A stretch of 64,000 nucleotides of DNA from an uncultured Prevotellaceae bacterium. Lineage in GTDB: Bacteria > Bacteroidota > Bacteroidia > Bacteroidales > Bacteroidaceae. The stretch spans positions 1-64,000 of the forward strand of contig CACZGH010000029.1 of assembly GCA_902780635.1 (NCBI GenBank). The letters are read 5' to 3'. This document shows, in pieces, positions 1 through 8,099 of the stretch. The stretch's first letter is position 1, and every line of letters begins with the position of its first letter. The notes under the pieces are model-generated. The model made no database searches and was not told the DNA's origin. It saw only the letters and a program-made list of their open reading frames with translations. Position numbers and translations under genes: made by a program.

Positions 1-19
1 AAATGAAGTTAAAAGGAAT

Positions 20-42
20 GAGCCCGGCAAAATACCGAGCTC
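20..42 (-). terminator. Weak stem-loop after the first peptide gene
   Basis: GAGC-C-CGG pairs with CCG-A-GCTC with one mismatch, about 90 bases downstream of the stop of the minus-strand peptide gene. The minus strand continues into a T-rich stretch but not a clean T-run. It is a possible terminator of the unit that starts near 2770. Confidence 0.25.
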
Positions 43-134
43 AATACTTAGAGAGTAAATAACGTGTTTAACGTCTAACTTTTTGGGGGCACTTCAAATT
101 GACACACCCTCCTTTTTTGTTGCGCTTGACTTAC

Positions 135-335
135 TTACAATTCTTTGTCCCACACACTGGTGTTTGAGCGGTTGATTTGTCCGCTGGTGTCTGGGGTGGT
201 ATCGATCTCAATACCACTGTATTCGTCATCACCTCCTGAGAAGATGTCAATCATAACATTCTGCTTCATGGTCATTCTCATCACCTTCACGGAAGGACTG
301 ATATATGCTCTGACGTTCATTATTTGTTTTTTCAT
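135..335 (-). CDS. Small peptide with Y-x-x-P leader, 66 aa
   Basis: This small gene lies 24 bases downstream of the large secreted protein gene and is probably cotranscribed with it. The N-terminal part reads AYISPSVKVMRMTMKQNVM, which resembles the leader of the peptide encoded at 7674-7886 (YSKPLTEIELNVMLAGS). The C-terminus SVWDKEL matches the NLWDGNE tail of that peptide in the W-D pair. The middle is rich in Gly, Asp, Ser and Thr. There is no convincing signal peptide, membrane segment or lipobox. Short proteins of this style are common in Prevotella and are usually annotated as hypothetical. I cannot assign a function. The coding call rests on the similarity to the second peptide and on its position in the operon. 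Confidence 0.6.
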   Translation of the reverse strand: MKKQIMNVRAYISPSVKVMRMTMKQNVMIDIFSGGDDEYSGIEIDTTPDTSGQINRSNTSVWDKEL

Positions 336-359
336 AATTGTAGCCTTTTTTAAAGATGA

Positions 360-2678
360 TTATTTAACCACGACTTTACGTCCATTCATAATATAGATAC
401 CTTTCTGCTTGGCATTGTTGACCTTCACACCCTGGAGATTGTAGATACCCTTGGTGTCATTGTTCTTCAAAGCGCCATCCAACTCGACGATGCCATCGAC
501 GTGCTCGTCACCGAAGTGGAAGGAATAATCGAGTGTCTCAGGATCTGCTTCGTTGGCAAAGAATACGCAATAGAGTCGGAAAGGATAAATCTTCACTTTG
601 TTGGGAGAATATCTCAGTTTATTGCCTGCCCCAAGGTAGTAGGTGTAGTATCCATCTACTTCTGGATCAGCGATGATAGTGCTGTAGTTGCCCATGAAGT
701 ATGCGTGGTAATCAGGTGAAGGCAGGAATGGACCTTCTTCTGCATCAATCTTCACATTGTTAAATTCTGGACTGACAATGTTATCGCCTGTTCCCTCCCA
801 TTTGAAGATGTATAACCAATCCGAACTGATTTCATCGGCGGGCCAGAAATAGAAGTCTACATGCTTTCCGTCCACACCAGCACCATAGAGCTCATAGATG
901 GTAGCATCGGCCAGCGGTGAGTTGGCGATTTGCTCTGCCGTGAGGCTGAAGGGCAGACTGAGACTATTCCACTCGCCATCCTTATAGAACACGCGGTCCT
1001 TGAAGGTCACATTCGCAACCTTGCCCTTGTTTTCGGTCAGCACGTCAGTGTTTGTAGCGCCTTCAGGCTGATCATAATCATCATCCAGCAGCACCATATC
1101 GACAGTAAGATTCAATGTGGTGAAAAGGATAACATCGCTCCATTCTGTGGGCACATTGTCGCAGACACCCTGCACCTGCAGCTCGTATTTGGTTTCCGGC
1201 TCCAGACCGGCCAGCGCGACAGTGGTCTCTTCGGTGGAGATGGTAGTCCAATCTGTGCCACCGATTTCATCACCTAACAATTCGAAGTTGTCAACGTTGA
1301 GTACAAACATATCCGTGCAATTGTAGTGACGAATGGCGATATAACCCTTCTGTCCTTTATACTGGCTGAGGTCGGCTGTGTATTGTGTCAGCACACCTGT
1401 GGCTACGGTCTCCGGTACCAGTACTTCTGTGAAATCCTCGACAGCTGTCCCTGTGGTGGAGAGTAAAACAGCGAAGTGTTCTGCTGCATAGCTCGGGTCT
1501 TGTCCGCAAAGCCATACACTCAATGTACCTTGGAGGTCGAGCTGTGGTGTAATCAGCCAGTTGTCAGGAGTAAGGGCTGAATAGGAGGAATTTTCATAGC
1601 TTGCCGAGGCTGCATGATTACTATCAAATCCACGATCATCTGATGAATTGGCGGATACATACCAAGTTCTCCCGTCGCCATCATTATCAATGATCGTCCA
1701 TGTTTCAGGTATTCCTTCCTCAAAGCCCTCAAAGAAAAGTTGTTCTTTAGAGGCGGGTATTCTATAACGCACATTGTAGGCCTCGCTGTATCCTTTCCAA
1801 GAGACTGTAGCGGTGGTGGCATCTGCTTTTACTGTCACATCAAATGGCACAGGACATGCTTCCATAGTGGTAAAGGAGCTAAGTGTGGTCCATTGGCTTT
1901 CAGAATCTGCACAAACGCCCTGAATCTGGAATTCATAGGTGGTTGATGGCTTGAGGCCTGTGATTTCGATACTTTCCTCAGTAGTGGAGAGGACCTCGAC
2001 CCAATCATTACTTCCTTTATAGATGCTAAAATCATCGATGAGAAGATAGTTATTGTCATAGCCTACGTGATGAATGGCGATGTAGCCTTTCTGACCCTCA
2101 TATGCAGACAGGTCAATTGACACCTCACCCCACTCTCCCAAAGTGCCATCAGCCATTGGACGGAGCACTTCAGTAAAGTCTTCCACTTTATTGCCAGTCG
2201 TGGACAACCTGACCTCATAAGCATCAGGATATCCCCCATTTACACAATCGAAAAAACTCAATGTGCCACCGAGGTCCACCTGAGGTGTGACGAGCCAGTT
2301 GTCGGCATCAAAAGCCTGAGTGCTCCAACTAAAGGAGGCTGCTACTTGACTACCACTGTGTGCAGTAACAGTTAAGCCTTGGGTCGGATCAAAGGTGAAC
2401 CAACCTTCTGATTGTGGCGACTCGCCAAGGGTGTAAATGGTCCATCCCTCTAGTCCATTCTCAAAATCCTCAGAAAAGATCACGGTCTTAACACCAGCGT
2501 CTTGGTAGCGCACATTGTAACTATCGCTAAATCCTATCCATGAAACCAATGCCGATGTGGGGGCCGGCTCCACCTGCACAGAGATGGGCTTCGTGCAATC
2601 TGAAGTTTTTTGAGCGCTCGCACCTACCGCCATCAGCAATAGGGAAAGCATCAGAAATGAAAGTCGTATTTTTTTCAT
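360..2678 (-). CDS. Secreted FN3 / choice-of-anchor J protein
   Basis: A 772-residue secreted protein with a signal peptide ending near GASA (residue 22). Two repeat units follow, at about 25-270 and 273-525. Each unit begins with half of a fibronectin type III fold (VSWIGFSDSYNVRYQ, then VSWKGYSEAYNVRYR), contains a choice-of-anchor J lectin-like domain (FEDFENGLEGW..., NWLVTPQVDL; then FFEGFEEGIPETW..., NWLITPQLDL), and ends with the second FN3 half (TTYEFQIQGVC, KYELQVQGVC). A third region at about 530-740 carries a SLSLPFSLTAEQI motif seen in Bacteroidales surface proteins. The last 30 residues (GIYNLQGVKV, then GIYIMNGRKVVVK) resemble the C-terminal tail of Prevotella exported proteins. 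It probably acts outside the cell in adhesion or substrate binding. No catalytic domain was recognised. Confidence 0.8.
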   Translation of the reverse strand: MKKIRLSFLMLSLLLMAVGASAQKTSDCTKPISVQVEPAPTSALVSWIGFSDSYNVRYQDAGVKTVIFSEDFENGLEGWTIYTLGESPQSEGWFTFDPTQGLTVTAHSGSQVAASFSWSTQAFDADNWLVTPQVDLGGTLSFFDCVNGGYPDAYEVRLSTTGNKVEDFTEVLRPMADGTLGEWGEVSIDLSAYEGQKGYIAIHHVGYDNNYLLIDDFSIYKGSNDWVEVLSTTEESIEITGLKPSTTYEFQIQGVCADSESQWTTLSSFTTMEACPVPFDVTVKADATTATVSWKGYSEAYNVRYRIPASKEQLFFEGFEEGIPETWTIIDNDGDGRTWYVSANSSDDRGFDSNHAASASYENSSYSALTPDNWLITPQLDLQGTLSVWLCGQDPSYAAEHFAVLLSTTGTAVEDFTEVLVPETVATGVLTQYTADLSQYKGQKGYIAIRHYNCTDMFVLNVDNFELLGDEIGGTDWTTISTEETTVALAGLEPETKYELQVQGVCDNVPTEWSDVILFTTLNLTVDMVLLDDDYDQPEGATNTDVLTENKGKVANVTFKDRVFYKDGEWNSLSLPFSLTAEQIANSPLADATIYELYGAGVDGKHVDFYFWPADEISSDWLYIFKWEGTGDNIVSPEFNNVKIDAEEGPFLPSPDYHAYFMGNYSTIIADPEVDGYYTYYLGAGNKLRYSPNKVKIYPFRLYCVFFANEADPETLDYSFHFGDEHVDGIVELDGALKNNDTKGIYNLQGVKVNNAKQKGIYIMNGRKVVVK

Positions 2679-2772
2679 AAGCTAATCTATTTAATAAATA
2701 ATATAAAAGGTGTTAATACATTTCTTCTCTATTGTTTTCTTGGTATTGATGTAATCTATTAATAACAATGTG

Positions 2773-2806
2773 CAAATATACAAAAAAATATTCTACCTTC
2801 ATCAAA
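2773..2806 (-). promoter_or_regulatory. Bacteroidetes-type promoter of the FN3 protein gene
   Basis: On the minus strand TATATTTG (2773-2780) is preceded by TTTG (2803-2806) with a 22-base spacer, slightly longer than the usual 19-21. The start site would fall about 90 bases upstream of the ATG at 2678. Confidence 0.5.
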
Positions 2807-2959
2807 AAACGCGAAAAAAAAGCAAAAATTATTATCAAAATGAGCAAAAAAAAATAAAAAGTAAAGGAATTCATTCATTTGGCAATGTCCCACTCGGTGA
2901 AACAATCATTAACACACTTTACAATTCGTTACAATGAAAAAGCCAAAGAAATCAAATCA

Positions 2960-4498
2960 TCAACTCACCACCACTCCTTTCACCTCACTCATTTCTTCTG
3001 GGTCATAAACCAGATGCCCTTTACCATCTTCAGTCGGCACGGAGCGTGGTTGGGTGTAAAACTGCCGCATATTGCTCAGATCCTTTTCCGCACCCTCTAC
3101 AAGGAAGCTGCGGAACGTGTCGAGCAAGTCGAGCTGCGAGAGCACGGCGTTGTGGGTCTGTTGTTCAAAGAGCGTGCCGCTGACACTCGTAGAGCCCAAC
3201 TTTCCCTGCAAGGCACCCGTGACACCCGAGATGTCCTCCATAAGACTGAGTTGTGTCTGCAGCAATTCATTGATACCCACATTGACGGCATTGGCCGACA
3301 CCTGTTGTGGCAGTTGCGCACCATTGCGGGTGCGCACCGGGATCACCCCATTGAAGCGAGCCCATTCCTCCGCGATGTCATCGATGCTATAACCGTCAGG
3401 TACACTCTCTTCCGGCACCAAGAGCACACCCTTGGCCGAGGAGCGCATCACCCAGTCGTAGAGCGTGATAAGACGGTTGGTATAGCGCTGCTGGTCGATG
3501 ACATCGGCCACAAAAGAGTGTATCTCGCCATCGATGAGCGGATAAGCCTTCCACACATAAGGATGACCGCCATGAGCATAAGGCGACACCCCATGCGCCA
3601 ACACATGACCGAAGGGTGTGAGATAATAATAATGCCATTCATCCAAGGTCATCCAACTTCGCTCCACCTGTGGTTCGAGCAACAGTGATGTGGGACACTC
3701 TGCCACATCGACATAATAGAGTTGGCCCCTAGCCCTGTCATGACACAGATAGACCGCCACACGTTCTTTACGCCACACCTCGATGACACGGCAAAGGCCA
3801 TCACCTGAGGGCTGTAGAAAGGCATTCTGCAGCGTATGACCTCCCATCTGCGACATCACATCCCTGACATGGGAGAGATAAGTAGACGGCGCATAGATCT
3901 CTGCCAACCGACGACAGTCGTCATCACTGTGGGCGAACTCCTGGCAGAGTGCGTCGAAACGCATGTCGTGTATCTCTCCCAGTATCTCCACATCCCATCC
4001 TCGCAAGTCGGAGCATCCCCTGTCTATAAAGAAACGCGCCGGCGACACCATGTCTGTCCAGCAATCGGCACAGCCGTGGCGTCGTGCAAAAGTCTTGCGC
4101 TGCACTGTCATTCCTGATATGAGAAACTCCTCCAAGGCCCTTGCGTTCAACTCGTCGGCATGGTTGAGCCGACTGTTGTAGGAGAGCATGGCCGATAAGA
4201 CAGCCGAGTGCCTCGCGCCGTGCTCGCCACAGACCACACAGTTCAGCGGCTTCATCTCAGAGCGGTATAGACCGAGCACCTGTCGCACCAACCGGCGGAT
4301 CAGATTGTTTTTCAGAGGTTCGCTGCCTTGGCTGCGTATATATTGCTCCTCGCGCATCCAGTCATTGCCCACGTTCACCATGTCACCCCACTGGTCGCCA
4401 TAACAATAGCGTTTACACCGCTCACGTACTTCCCGAAACGCCGCCAGTTGCTGCCAACTGCGACGTGCCTCATCTAATAAAGATATATTCACTTGCAT
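2960..4498 (-). CDS. Phage portal-like protein, orphan
   Basis: A 512-residue soluble protein that resembles the portal proteins of P22-like and crAss-like tailed phages. The N-terminal part has a helical segment ending in KRYCYGDQWGDM, then NNLIRRLVRQVLGLYRSEMK, as in portals where this begins the clip/wing core. Near the C-terminus come MEDISGVTGALQGKLGSTSVSGTLFEQQT segments, matching the portal pattern 'EITGVxxxxxG..SG.A...RQ'. A tailed phage needs this protein to form the dodecameric DNA entry ring, but no terminase, capsid, tail or integrase gene is near. It is either the last remnant of a prophage or a gene retained by the host. The reading frame is intact with no premature stop, which favours retention. 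The assignment is by motif memory and needs a profile search. Confidence 0.55.
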   Translation of the reverse strand: MQVNISLLDEARRSWQQLAAFREVRERCKRYCYGDQWGDMVNVGNDWMREEQYIRSQGSEPLKNNLIRRLVRQVLGLYRSEMKPLNCVVCGEHGARHSAVLSAMLSYNSRLNHADELNARALEEFLISGMTVQRKTFARRHGCADCWTDMVSPARFFIDRGCSDLRGWDVEILGEIHDMRFDALCQEFAHSDDDCRRLAEIYAPSTYLSHVRDVMSQMGGHTLQNAFLQPSGDGLCRVIEVWRKERVAVYLCHDRARGQLYYVDVAECPTSLLLEPQVERSWMTLDEWHYYYLTPFGHVLAHGVSPYAHGGHPYVWKAYPLIDGEIHSFVADVIDQQRYTNRLITLYDWVMRSSAKGVLLVPEESVPDGYSIDDIAEEWARFNGVIPVRTRNGAQLPQQVSANAVNVGINELLQTQLSLMEDISGVTGALQGKLGSTSVSGTLFEQQTHNAVLSQLDLLDTFRSFLVEGAEKDLSNMRQFYTQPRSVPTEDGKGHLVYDPEEMSEVKGVVVS

Positions 4499-4807
4499 AT
4501 TTATAACTTTTTAAGATAGTATTCACTAAAGATGCCACAAAAGTAAGTCAATGATGTCTGCAAAGGATGACAAAATGAAATAAACGACGTGCATGTGTTT
4601 ATAACAAAAATGTAACATTGAATATAACATGTTGCATAAATCATTACATTTCAGCATTTTAACGTCGCTTATGTGTTTACATTTAGAGGATTTTAACTAA
4701 AATTAAGTCTATGTTGTGGATTTATTGATTATTTTTGTGCCATAAGAAATTAACTACAGAGTTTGCTGTTCACTCTATAAAGAACTGCCCTATCTAATTG
4801 TAATAAA
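4499..4807. promoter_or_regulatory. Divergent intergenic region with -7 elements
   Basis: This AT-rich gap separates the portal-like gene (minus) from the HTH gene (plus). It holds a -7 element for each direction: TACTTTTG on the minus strand (4538-4545) and TATTTTTG on the plus strand (4730-4737). I see no good -33 partner for either. No RNA gene or repeat is visible. Confidence 0.4.
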
Positions 4808-5017
4808 GTGGTACATATTGGTGAATTAATCAAACAGACCCTGAAGGAAAGACGTAAGTCGGTTGTTTGGTTTGCGGGAGAGTTGTCATGCAGTCGCACG
4901 AATGTTTACAAGATTTTCTCCAAGCAGTCGATTGACACGTCAGACCTTGTAAGGATTTCGAGAATATTGAAATACAATTTTTTCGAAGTGTACAGCAAAG
5001 AGCTTGAGGATCTTTAA
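4808..5017 (+). CDS. Small HTH (XRE-like) DNA-binding protein
   Basis: A 69-residue protein that is almost entirely one helix-turn-helix domain. KQTLKERRKSVVWFAGEL is followed by CSRTNVYKIFSKQ, the recognition helix region, and by DTSDLVRISRILKYNFFEVYS. Similar one-domain XRE-type proteins are widespread in Bacteroidetes. The start is a GTG, because an in-frame TAA lies immediately upstream and no ATG is available. A -7 element at 4730-4737 lies upstream. The gene is divergent from the portal-like gene, so it could regulate it, but there is no direct evidence. It has no sensor or partner domain. Confidence 0.7.
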   Translation: MVHIGELIKQTLKERRKSVVWFAGELSCSRTNVYKIFSKQSIDTSDLVRISRILKYNFFEVYSKELEDL

Positions 5018-5196
5018 CTCAACTCTATTCGCTCAGCTCATCAGCAAGCAGTCGCAAGTTGAAAAGAGTGCAGGAGTACAAGATTTCTGACAATACTTTT
5101 GCAAACAAACAGCTACACAGACTTTTGTAAAAGGGCGGAAAAAATATCAGGTTCACCACGTTGATGCGTGGCGTGCCTGTTTTTTTGTGCAAAAAA

Positions 5197-5228
5197 GTTG
5201 CGAGAAAGCAAGTGAATGTGTAACTTTG
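5197..5228 (+). promoter_or_regulatory. Consensus Bacteroidetes promoter
   Basis: GTTG (5197-5200), a 20-base spacer and TAACTTTG (5221-5228) match the -33/-7 consensus. Transcription would begin near 5235, 14 bases before the ATG at 5249. This rules out the longer reading frame opening at 5216. Confidence 0.75.
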
Positions 5229-5248
5229 CACCATATAATAGATTGGAA

Positions 5249-5623
5249 ATGAAAAAATGGGGATTTTTGACAGGAGCATGTGTCATGCTCGCATTTTTGT
5301 CATGCGGCAAAGACCGCATTAATGTCAGTGCGGTCCAGTTCAGCGAAGATAAAGTACTCGTTGAAGGCAAGCCGTTCACGGGAGATATATGGAGTGACGA
5401 TGGTGCCACATACACGCTGACCGCCGACCAAGGTGAAGTGGTGGCTTTCACGCTCTATCACAGCAACGGTCAGGTGGCGCTCAGCAAGGCCTCACACGCC
5501 GACTCCACCCTTGTCTACGACGAACAGGGCACCCCCATCACGATTGACACTTTCGCCACCCGTTACAAAGAGTTGTCCGCACTACTTACACAACTTGTGA
5601 AACAAATCAAAGGAAATCAATAA
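5249..5623 (+). CDS. Putative lipoprotein, 124 aa
   Basis: The N-terminus MKKWGFLTGACVMLAFLSCGKD is a lipoprotein signal peptide with the lipobox LSCG, so the mature protein begins at Cys19. The remainder contains PFTGDIWSDDGATYTLTADQGEV and later YHSNGQVALSKASH. This spacing of short beta-strands resembles MORN/toxin-antitoxin-like 'YxxGxV' repeats. The C-terminal 25 residues are helical (RYKELSALLTQLVKQI). The ATG at 5249 was chosen because it carries the signal peptide and lies just downstream of a consensus promoter. The next gene begins 12 bases after the stop, so the two form an operon. The function is unknown. Confidence 0.75.
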   Translation: MKKWGFLTGACVMLAFLSCGKDRINVSAVQFSEDKVLVEGKPFTGDIWSDDGATYTLTADQGEVVAFTLYHSNGQVALSKASHADSTLVYDEQGTPITIDTFATRYKELSALLTQLVKQIKGNQ

Positions 5624-5635
5624 AAAGCGGTAGAC

Positions 5636-6289
5636 ATGAAAAAAGCATTTATCATCATCACCATCCTGCTGGTGGCAGCAGCTGGTGCCGGCTATTATTT
5701 CTACCATCAGGAAATGGAACGGCAAAGACAAGAAAAAGCCATCCATGACTCCATCCGCCACGCCAGGGAGGTGGAGAACGCACGTCTGGCAGCTATCGAC
5801 AAAGCACGGCGCGACTCTTCAGCCGCCTACGAGCTCACCCATGGCACACAGGTGATCAAACTACGCATGGAGCAACTGTTGCGCGACGAGATACGCAACG
5901 GCCGTAACCATGTAGGCGGTAAGAACTGGTCGGAAAAGATGAATATCCTGCGGGAACAATGTGACAATGTCATCGCATACAGCAACGAGAGAGCCGACAC
6001 CGTATTTCGGACATTCAGTTTCAAAGGTTTGATGGGAAAGGATGTCAGAGTCAAGAGCGACAGCATCCTAAGAGTCTACTACGTATCGGAGCACACCGCA
6101 TACGTGGATGTGCGCTACGAGATAGGCGACGAACAGCCTGAGGGGCAGGATGTATCTTTCATCCTTTCTTACGAGAAAGATGAATGGTTGCTGGATGACT
6201 TCACTTTCATCTACTCTGACGGCACTCATGTGACCGAGTCAGAGGAGATGAAATGGTTTATCGAAACCTACGGAAAGGCAGAGGAATAA
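5636..6289 (+). CDS. Membrane-anchored coiled-coil protein, 217 aa
   Basis: One N-terminal transmembrane segment (AFIIITILLVAAAGAGYYFY, residues 4-23) is followed by a strongly charged helix (EMERQRQEKAIHDSIRHARE) that predicts a coiled coil through about residue 70. The C-terminal part, about residues 130-210, alternates strands and turns (YYVSEHTAYVDVRYEIGDEQ, then DEWLLDDFTFIYSDG), as in small NTF2-like folds. The orientation would place most of the protein outside the inner membrane. It follows the lipoprotein gene by 12 bases, and the two products may work together at the envelope. No family was recognised. Confidence 0.7.
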   Translation: MKKAFIIITILLVAAAGAGYYFYHQEMERQRQEKAIHDSIRHAREVENARLAAIDKARRDSSAAYELTHGTQVIKLRMEQLLRDEIRNGRNHVGGKNWSEKMNILREQCDNVIAYSNERADTVFRTFSFKGLMGKDVRVKSDSILRVYYVSEHTAYVDVRYEIGDEQPEGQDVSFILSYEKDEWLLDDFTFIYSDGTHVTESEEMKWFIETYGKAEE

Positions 6290-6293
6290 AAGC

Positions 6294-6737
6294 CTAACTA
6301 TTCTTCACAATTACCACGTCGGCGGGGCGCAGCAACTTGTCTTTACGGTAGAAGCCGTCTTTGCGGACTTCCACCACCTGCCCATCGCGTTTCTCCGGAT
6401 CGGCCACAGTCTCCACAATATTGGCTTTGGCAGTGACCATACCGTCAGGGAAGGATACTGTCTTCACCCCATAACTTTCCAGCACATCCAGGAGTTTCTG
6501 CTTGGCTGTCAACATACGGGTGATGGCGCCGGTAGAGATTTTGCTCTGGTCAAGACCACGCTCATGAATAGTAGCCTCGGCCCACTCAAATTGCTCGAGC
6601 ACCTGTAAAAAGTCTTTGCAGATATCCCCTACCCTGTCATCACTGACTTTCTCCTGAGTGGAAATCCAGTTGTTCAGTTTGATATTATCATCGAGAGCCT
6701 TACGGATATAGTCTCTCACGTCATCTATTTTGCTCAT
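6294..6737 (-). CDS. GrpE-like protein, short form
   Basis: The C-terminal half has the GrpE beta-domain signature: MVTAKANIVETV, then GQVVEVRKDGFYRKDKLLRPADVVIV, compared with the usual 'VxEVxxxGYxxxxxxLRPAxVxV'. The first half is helical (KALDDNIKLNNWISTQEK, then FLQVLEQFEWAEATIHER), corresponding to the shortened dimerisation helices. At 147 residues it lacks the long N-terminal coiled coil of housekeeping GrpE (around 180-200 residues). GrpE proteins release ADP from Hsp70 (DnaK). No Hsp70 gene is in this window, so the partner is unknown. The gene lies 16 bases downstream of the zinc-ribbon/LysM gene and is probably cotranscribed with it. Confidence 0.7.
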   Translation of the reverse strand: MSKIDDVRDYIRKALDDNIKLNNWISTQEKVSDDRVGDICKDFLQVLEQFEWAEATIHERGLDQSKISTGAITRMLTAKQKLLDVLESYGVKTVSFPDGMVTAKANIVETVADPEKRDGQVVEVRKDGFYRKDKLLRPADVVIVKNS

Positions 6738-6753
6738 AATTCTATACTTTAAA

Positions 6754-7362
6754 CTATTTCACGACCAGTTCCTGGTCTACCTCCAATTGGTCAGTGCCAC
6801 GCAGACCATTGAGCCGTGCGATTTCCTCGGGTTTCACCTTTCCGTCACCGTAAAGTTTACGGCAGATCTTCCACAGGTTGTCACCTTTCTGCACTTTGTA
6901 GTATTTCTTGCCATTACGTTCCGTCACCTTGCCAGCCGGGGCTGTCACGTCGTCTTTCTTCTCCTCTGCTTTGGCTGGTTCAGCGTCAGGTTTCTCGGCC
7001 CCTTTCTCTCCCTTCTTTACTTCCACGGGCTGAGCTTCTGCAGGCACGGTAGCACCGTTTTTCTGCAAATCATTGACTTTCTCATTCAAGGCGGCGATAG
7101 AGTCTTTAAGAATCGCTACCTCCTGAGCGTCAGGACTAACTCCCTTGTTGAAATAAAGAATGGCAAAAATCAGTGCCAATATGGCAGCTGCCAAGGCGAT
7201 GGGTTTCCATTTAGAGGACTTGGCTTTCAGGTCGGCTTCCACTGAGTCGAGCAGCCTAAACACCTCCAAATTGCTACCACAACCTGGACATCTTACTTCT
7301 CCCTGATGATAATCGTTAATACCCTCTCTACCACAGACTGGGCATTTTGTACTACTATCCAT
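6754..7362 (-). CDS. Zinc-ribbon, transmembrane, LysM protein
   Basis: The domain order is unusual. A zinc ribbon CPVCG...CPGCG sits at residues 7-29, a transmembrane segment (PIALAAAILALIFAILYF) at about 54-71, a short coiled coil (ILKDSIAALNEKVNDLQK), a Lys/Glu/Ala/Pro-rich linker, and a C-terminal LysM domain (YYKVQKGDNLWKICRKLYGD...VDQELVVK). The zinc ribbon should be cytoplasmic and the LysM domain should reach peptidoglycan. The ATG at 7362 is preferred to an in-frame TTG two codons upstream. TAACTTTG at 7411-7418 on the minus strand is the likely -7 element. It forms an operon with the GrpE-like gene, which suggests a link between cell-wall contact and protein quality control. That link is inference. 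Confidence 0.8.
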   Translation of the reverse strand: MDSSTKCPVCGREGINDYHQGEVRCPGCGSNLEVFRLLDSVEADLKAKSSKWKPIALAAAILALIFAILYFNKGVSPDAQEVAILKDSIAALNEKVNDLQKNGATVPAEAQPVEVKKGEKGAEKPDAEPAKAEEKKDDVTAPAGKVTERNGKKYYKVQKGDNLWKICRKLYGDGKVKPEEIARLNGLRGTDQLEVDQELVVK

Positions 7363-7492
7363 AATCAATCAATTTTTGGCGGGCAACAACACATTACCCG
7401 AAACTCGCGGCAAAGTTACAAAATATTTTTCACTTCCACTACCTTTTTCACATATTTATTATAAAAATAATTAAAGTATGTCATCAAATGGT

Positions 7493-7525
7493 GAAAAAAA
7501 CAGAGCAATGCCTCGGCACTGCTCT
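7493..7525 (-). terminator. Intrinsic terminator after the 70-aa peptide gene
   Basis: On the minus strand AGAGCA-G-TGCC pairs with GGCA-A-TGCTCT with a CTCG loop, followed by G and seven T. It lies about 150 bases downstream of the stop at 7674 and matches a Rho-independent terminator. Confidence 0.7.
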
Positions 7526-7673
7526 TATATGCTTTCAATACTTTGTTAGCATTTAGTGTTGTGGAATATTCTATTAGCAAGAGACTCACGTCTCCCATAC
7601 GTCCAAATCAATCAGTACAGATAAAAAAAACTTTCATCTGATGTGACCATTCACTCGGCAAGAGTAAATAGCT

Positions 7674-7886
7674 TTATTCATTTCCATCCCAGAGATTGGT
7701 TGCCTGGTTCTGCATTGACATGCTAGGACTGTTGCCCACCAATGTGGCATTGTTCAGACCACTAGGATCAAAGGCGTCATCGTGAGAATTAGGACCCTTT
7801 CCTGATCCTGATAATTGCATGAAAGAACCTGCCAGCATCACATTCAACTCGATTTCAGTTAGCGGTTTTGAATATCCCTTTTTCAT
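7674..7886 (-). CDS. Small peptide with Y-x-x-P leader, 70 aa
   Basis: The peptide opens MKKGYSKPLTEIELNVMLAGSF. This aligns with the start of the 41-residue peptide at 19690-19815 (YSQPMTKVLSMMVAGSV). The core is rich in Gly, Ser, Asn and Asp, and the C-terminus is NLWDGNE, like SVWDKEL of the peptide at 135-335. The gene stands alone with its own consensus promoter (8019-8050), an untranslated leader of roughly 125 bases and its own terminator (7493-7525), so the transcript is devoted to it. The ATG at 7886 is preferred to an in-frame GTG two codons upstream. The AGS after a short hydrophobic run may be a processing site. Its role is unknown. Confidence 0.7.
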   Translation of the reverse strand: MKKGYSKPLTEIELNVMLAGSFMQLSGSGKGPNSHDDAFDPSGLNNATLVGNSPSMSMQNQATNLWDGNE

Positions 7887-8018
7887 AAACACTAATTATT
7901 ATGATATTTAAATTTTATTCATCTTTTCGGCTTATAAAATAGCGTCAATAGGCCGTGAAAGCCCCCCATATTGAATGCCTGAAAACTGCATATTATTAGC
8001 ATATGGAAGAAATCGCCA

Positions 8019-8050
8019 CAAAATTATACATTTTTTCCATTTCATCCAAA
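8019..8050 (-). promoter_or_regulatory. Consensus promoter of the 70-aa peptide gene
   Basis: The minus strand reads TTTG (8047-8050), 20 bases, then TAATTTTG (8019-8026). The start site falls near 8012, giving an unusually long leader before the ATG at 7886. Confidence 0.7.
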
Positions 8051-8099
8051 TTTTTCTAAATCTTTTTTAATTTTTTGAACTAAATGGGGATAGTATTTG

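Noticed and set aside
2879-3688. A 269-codon plus-strand frame
   Set aside because: It is opposite the portal-like gene and contains no family sequence.
2960-5017. A complete prophage around the portal-like gene
   Set aside because: There is no terminase, capsid, tail, lysis or integrase gene, and no attachment-site repeat was seen.
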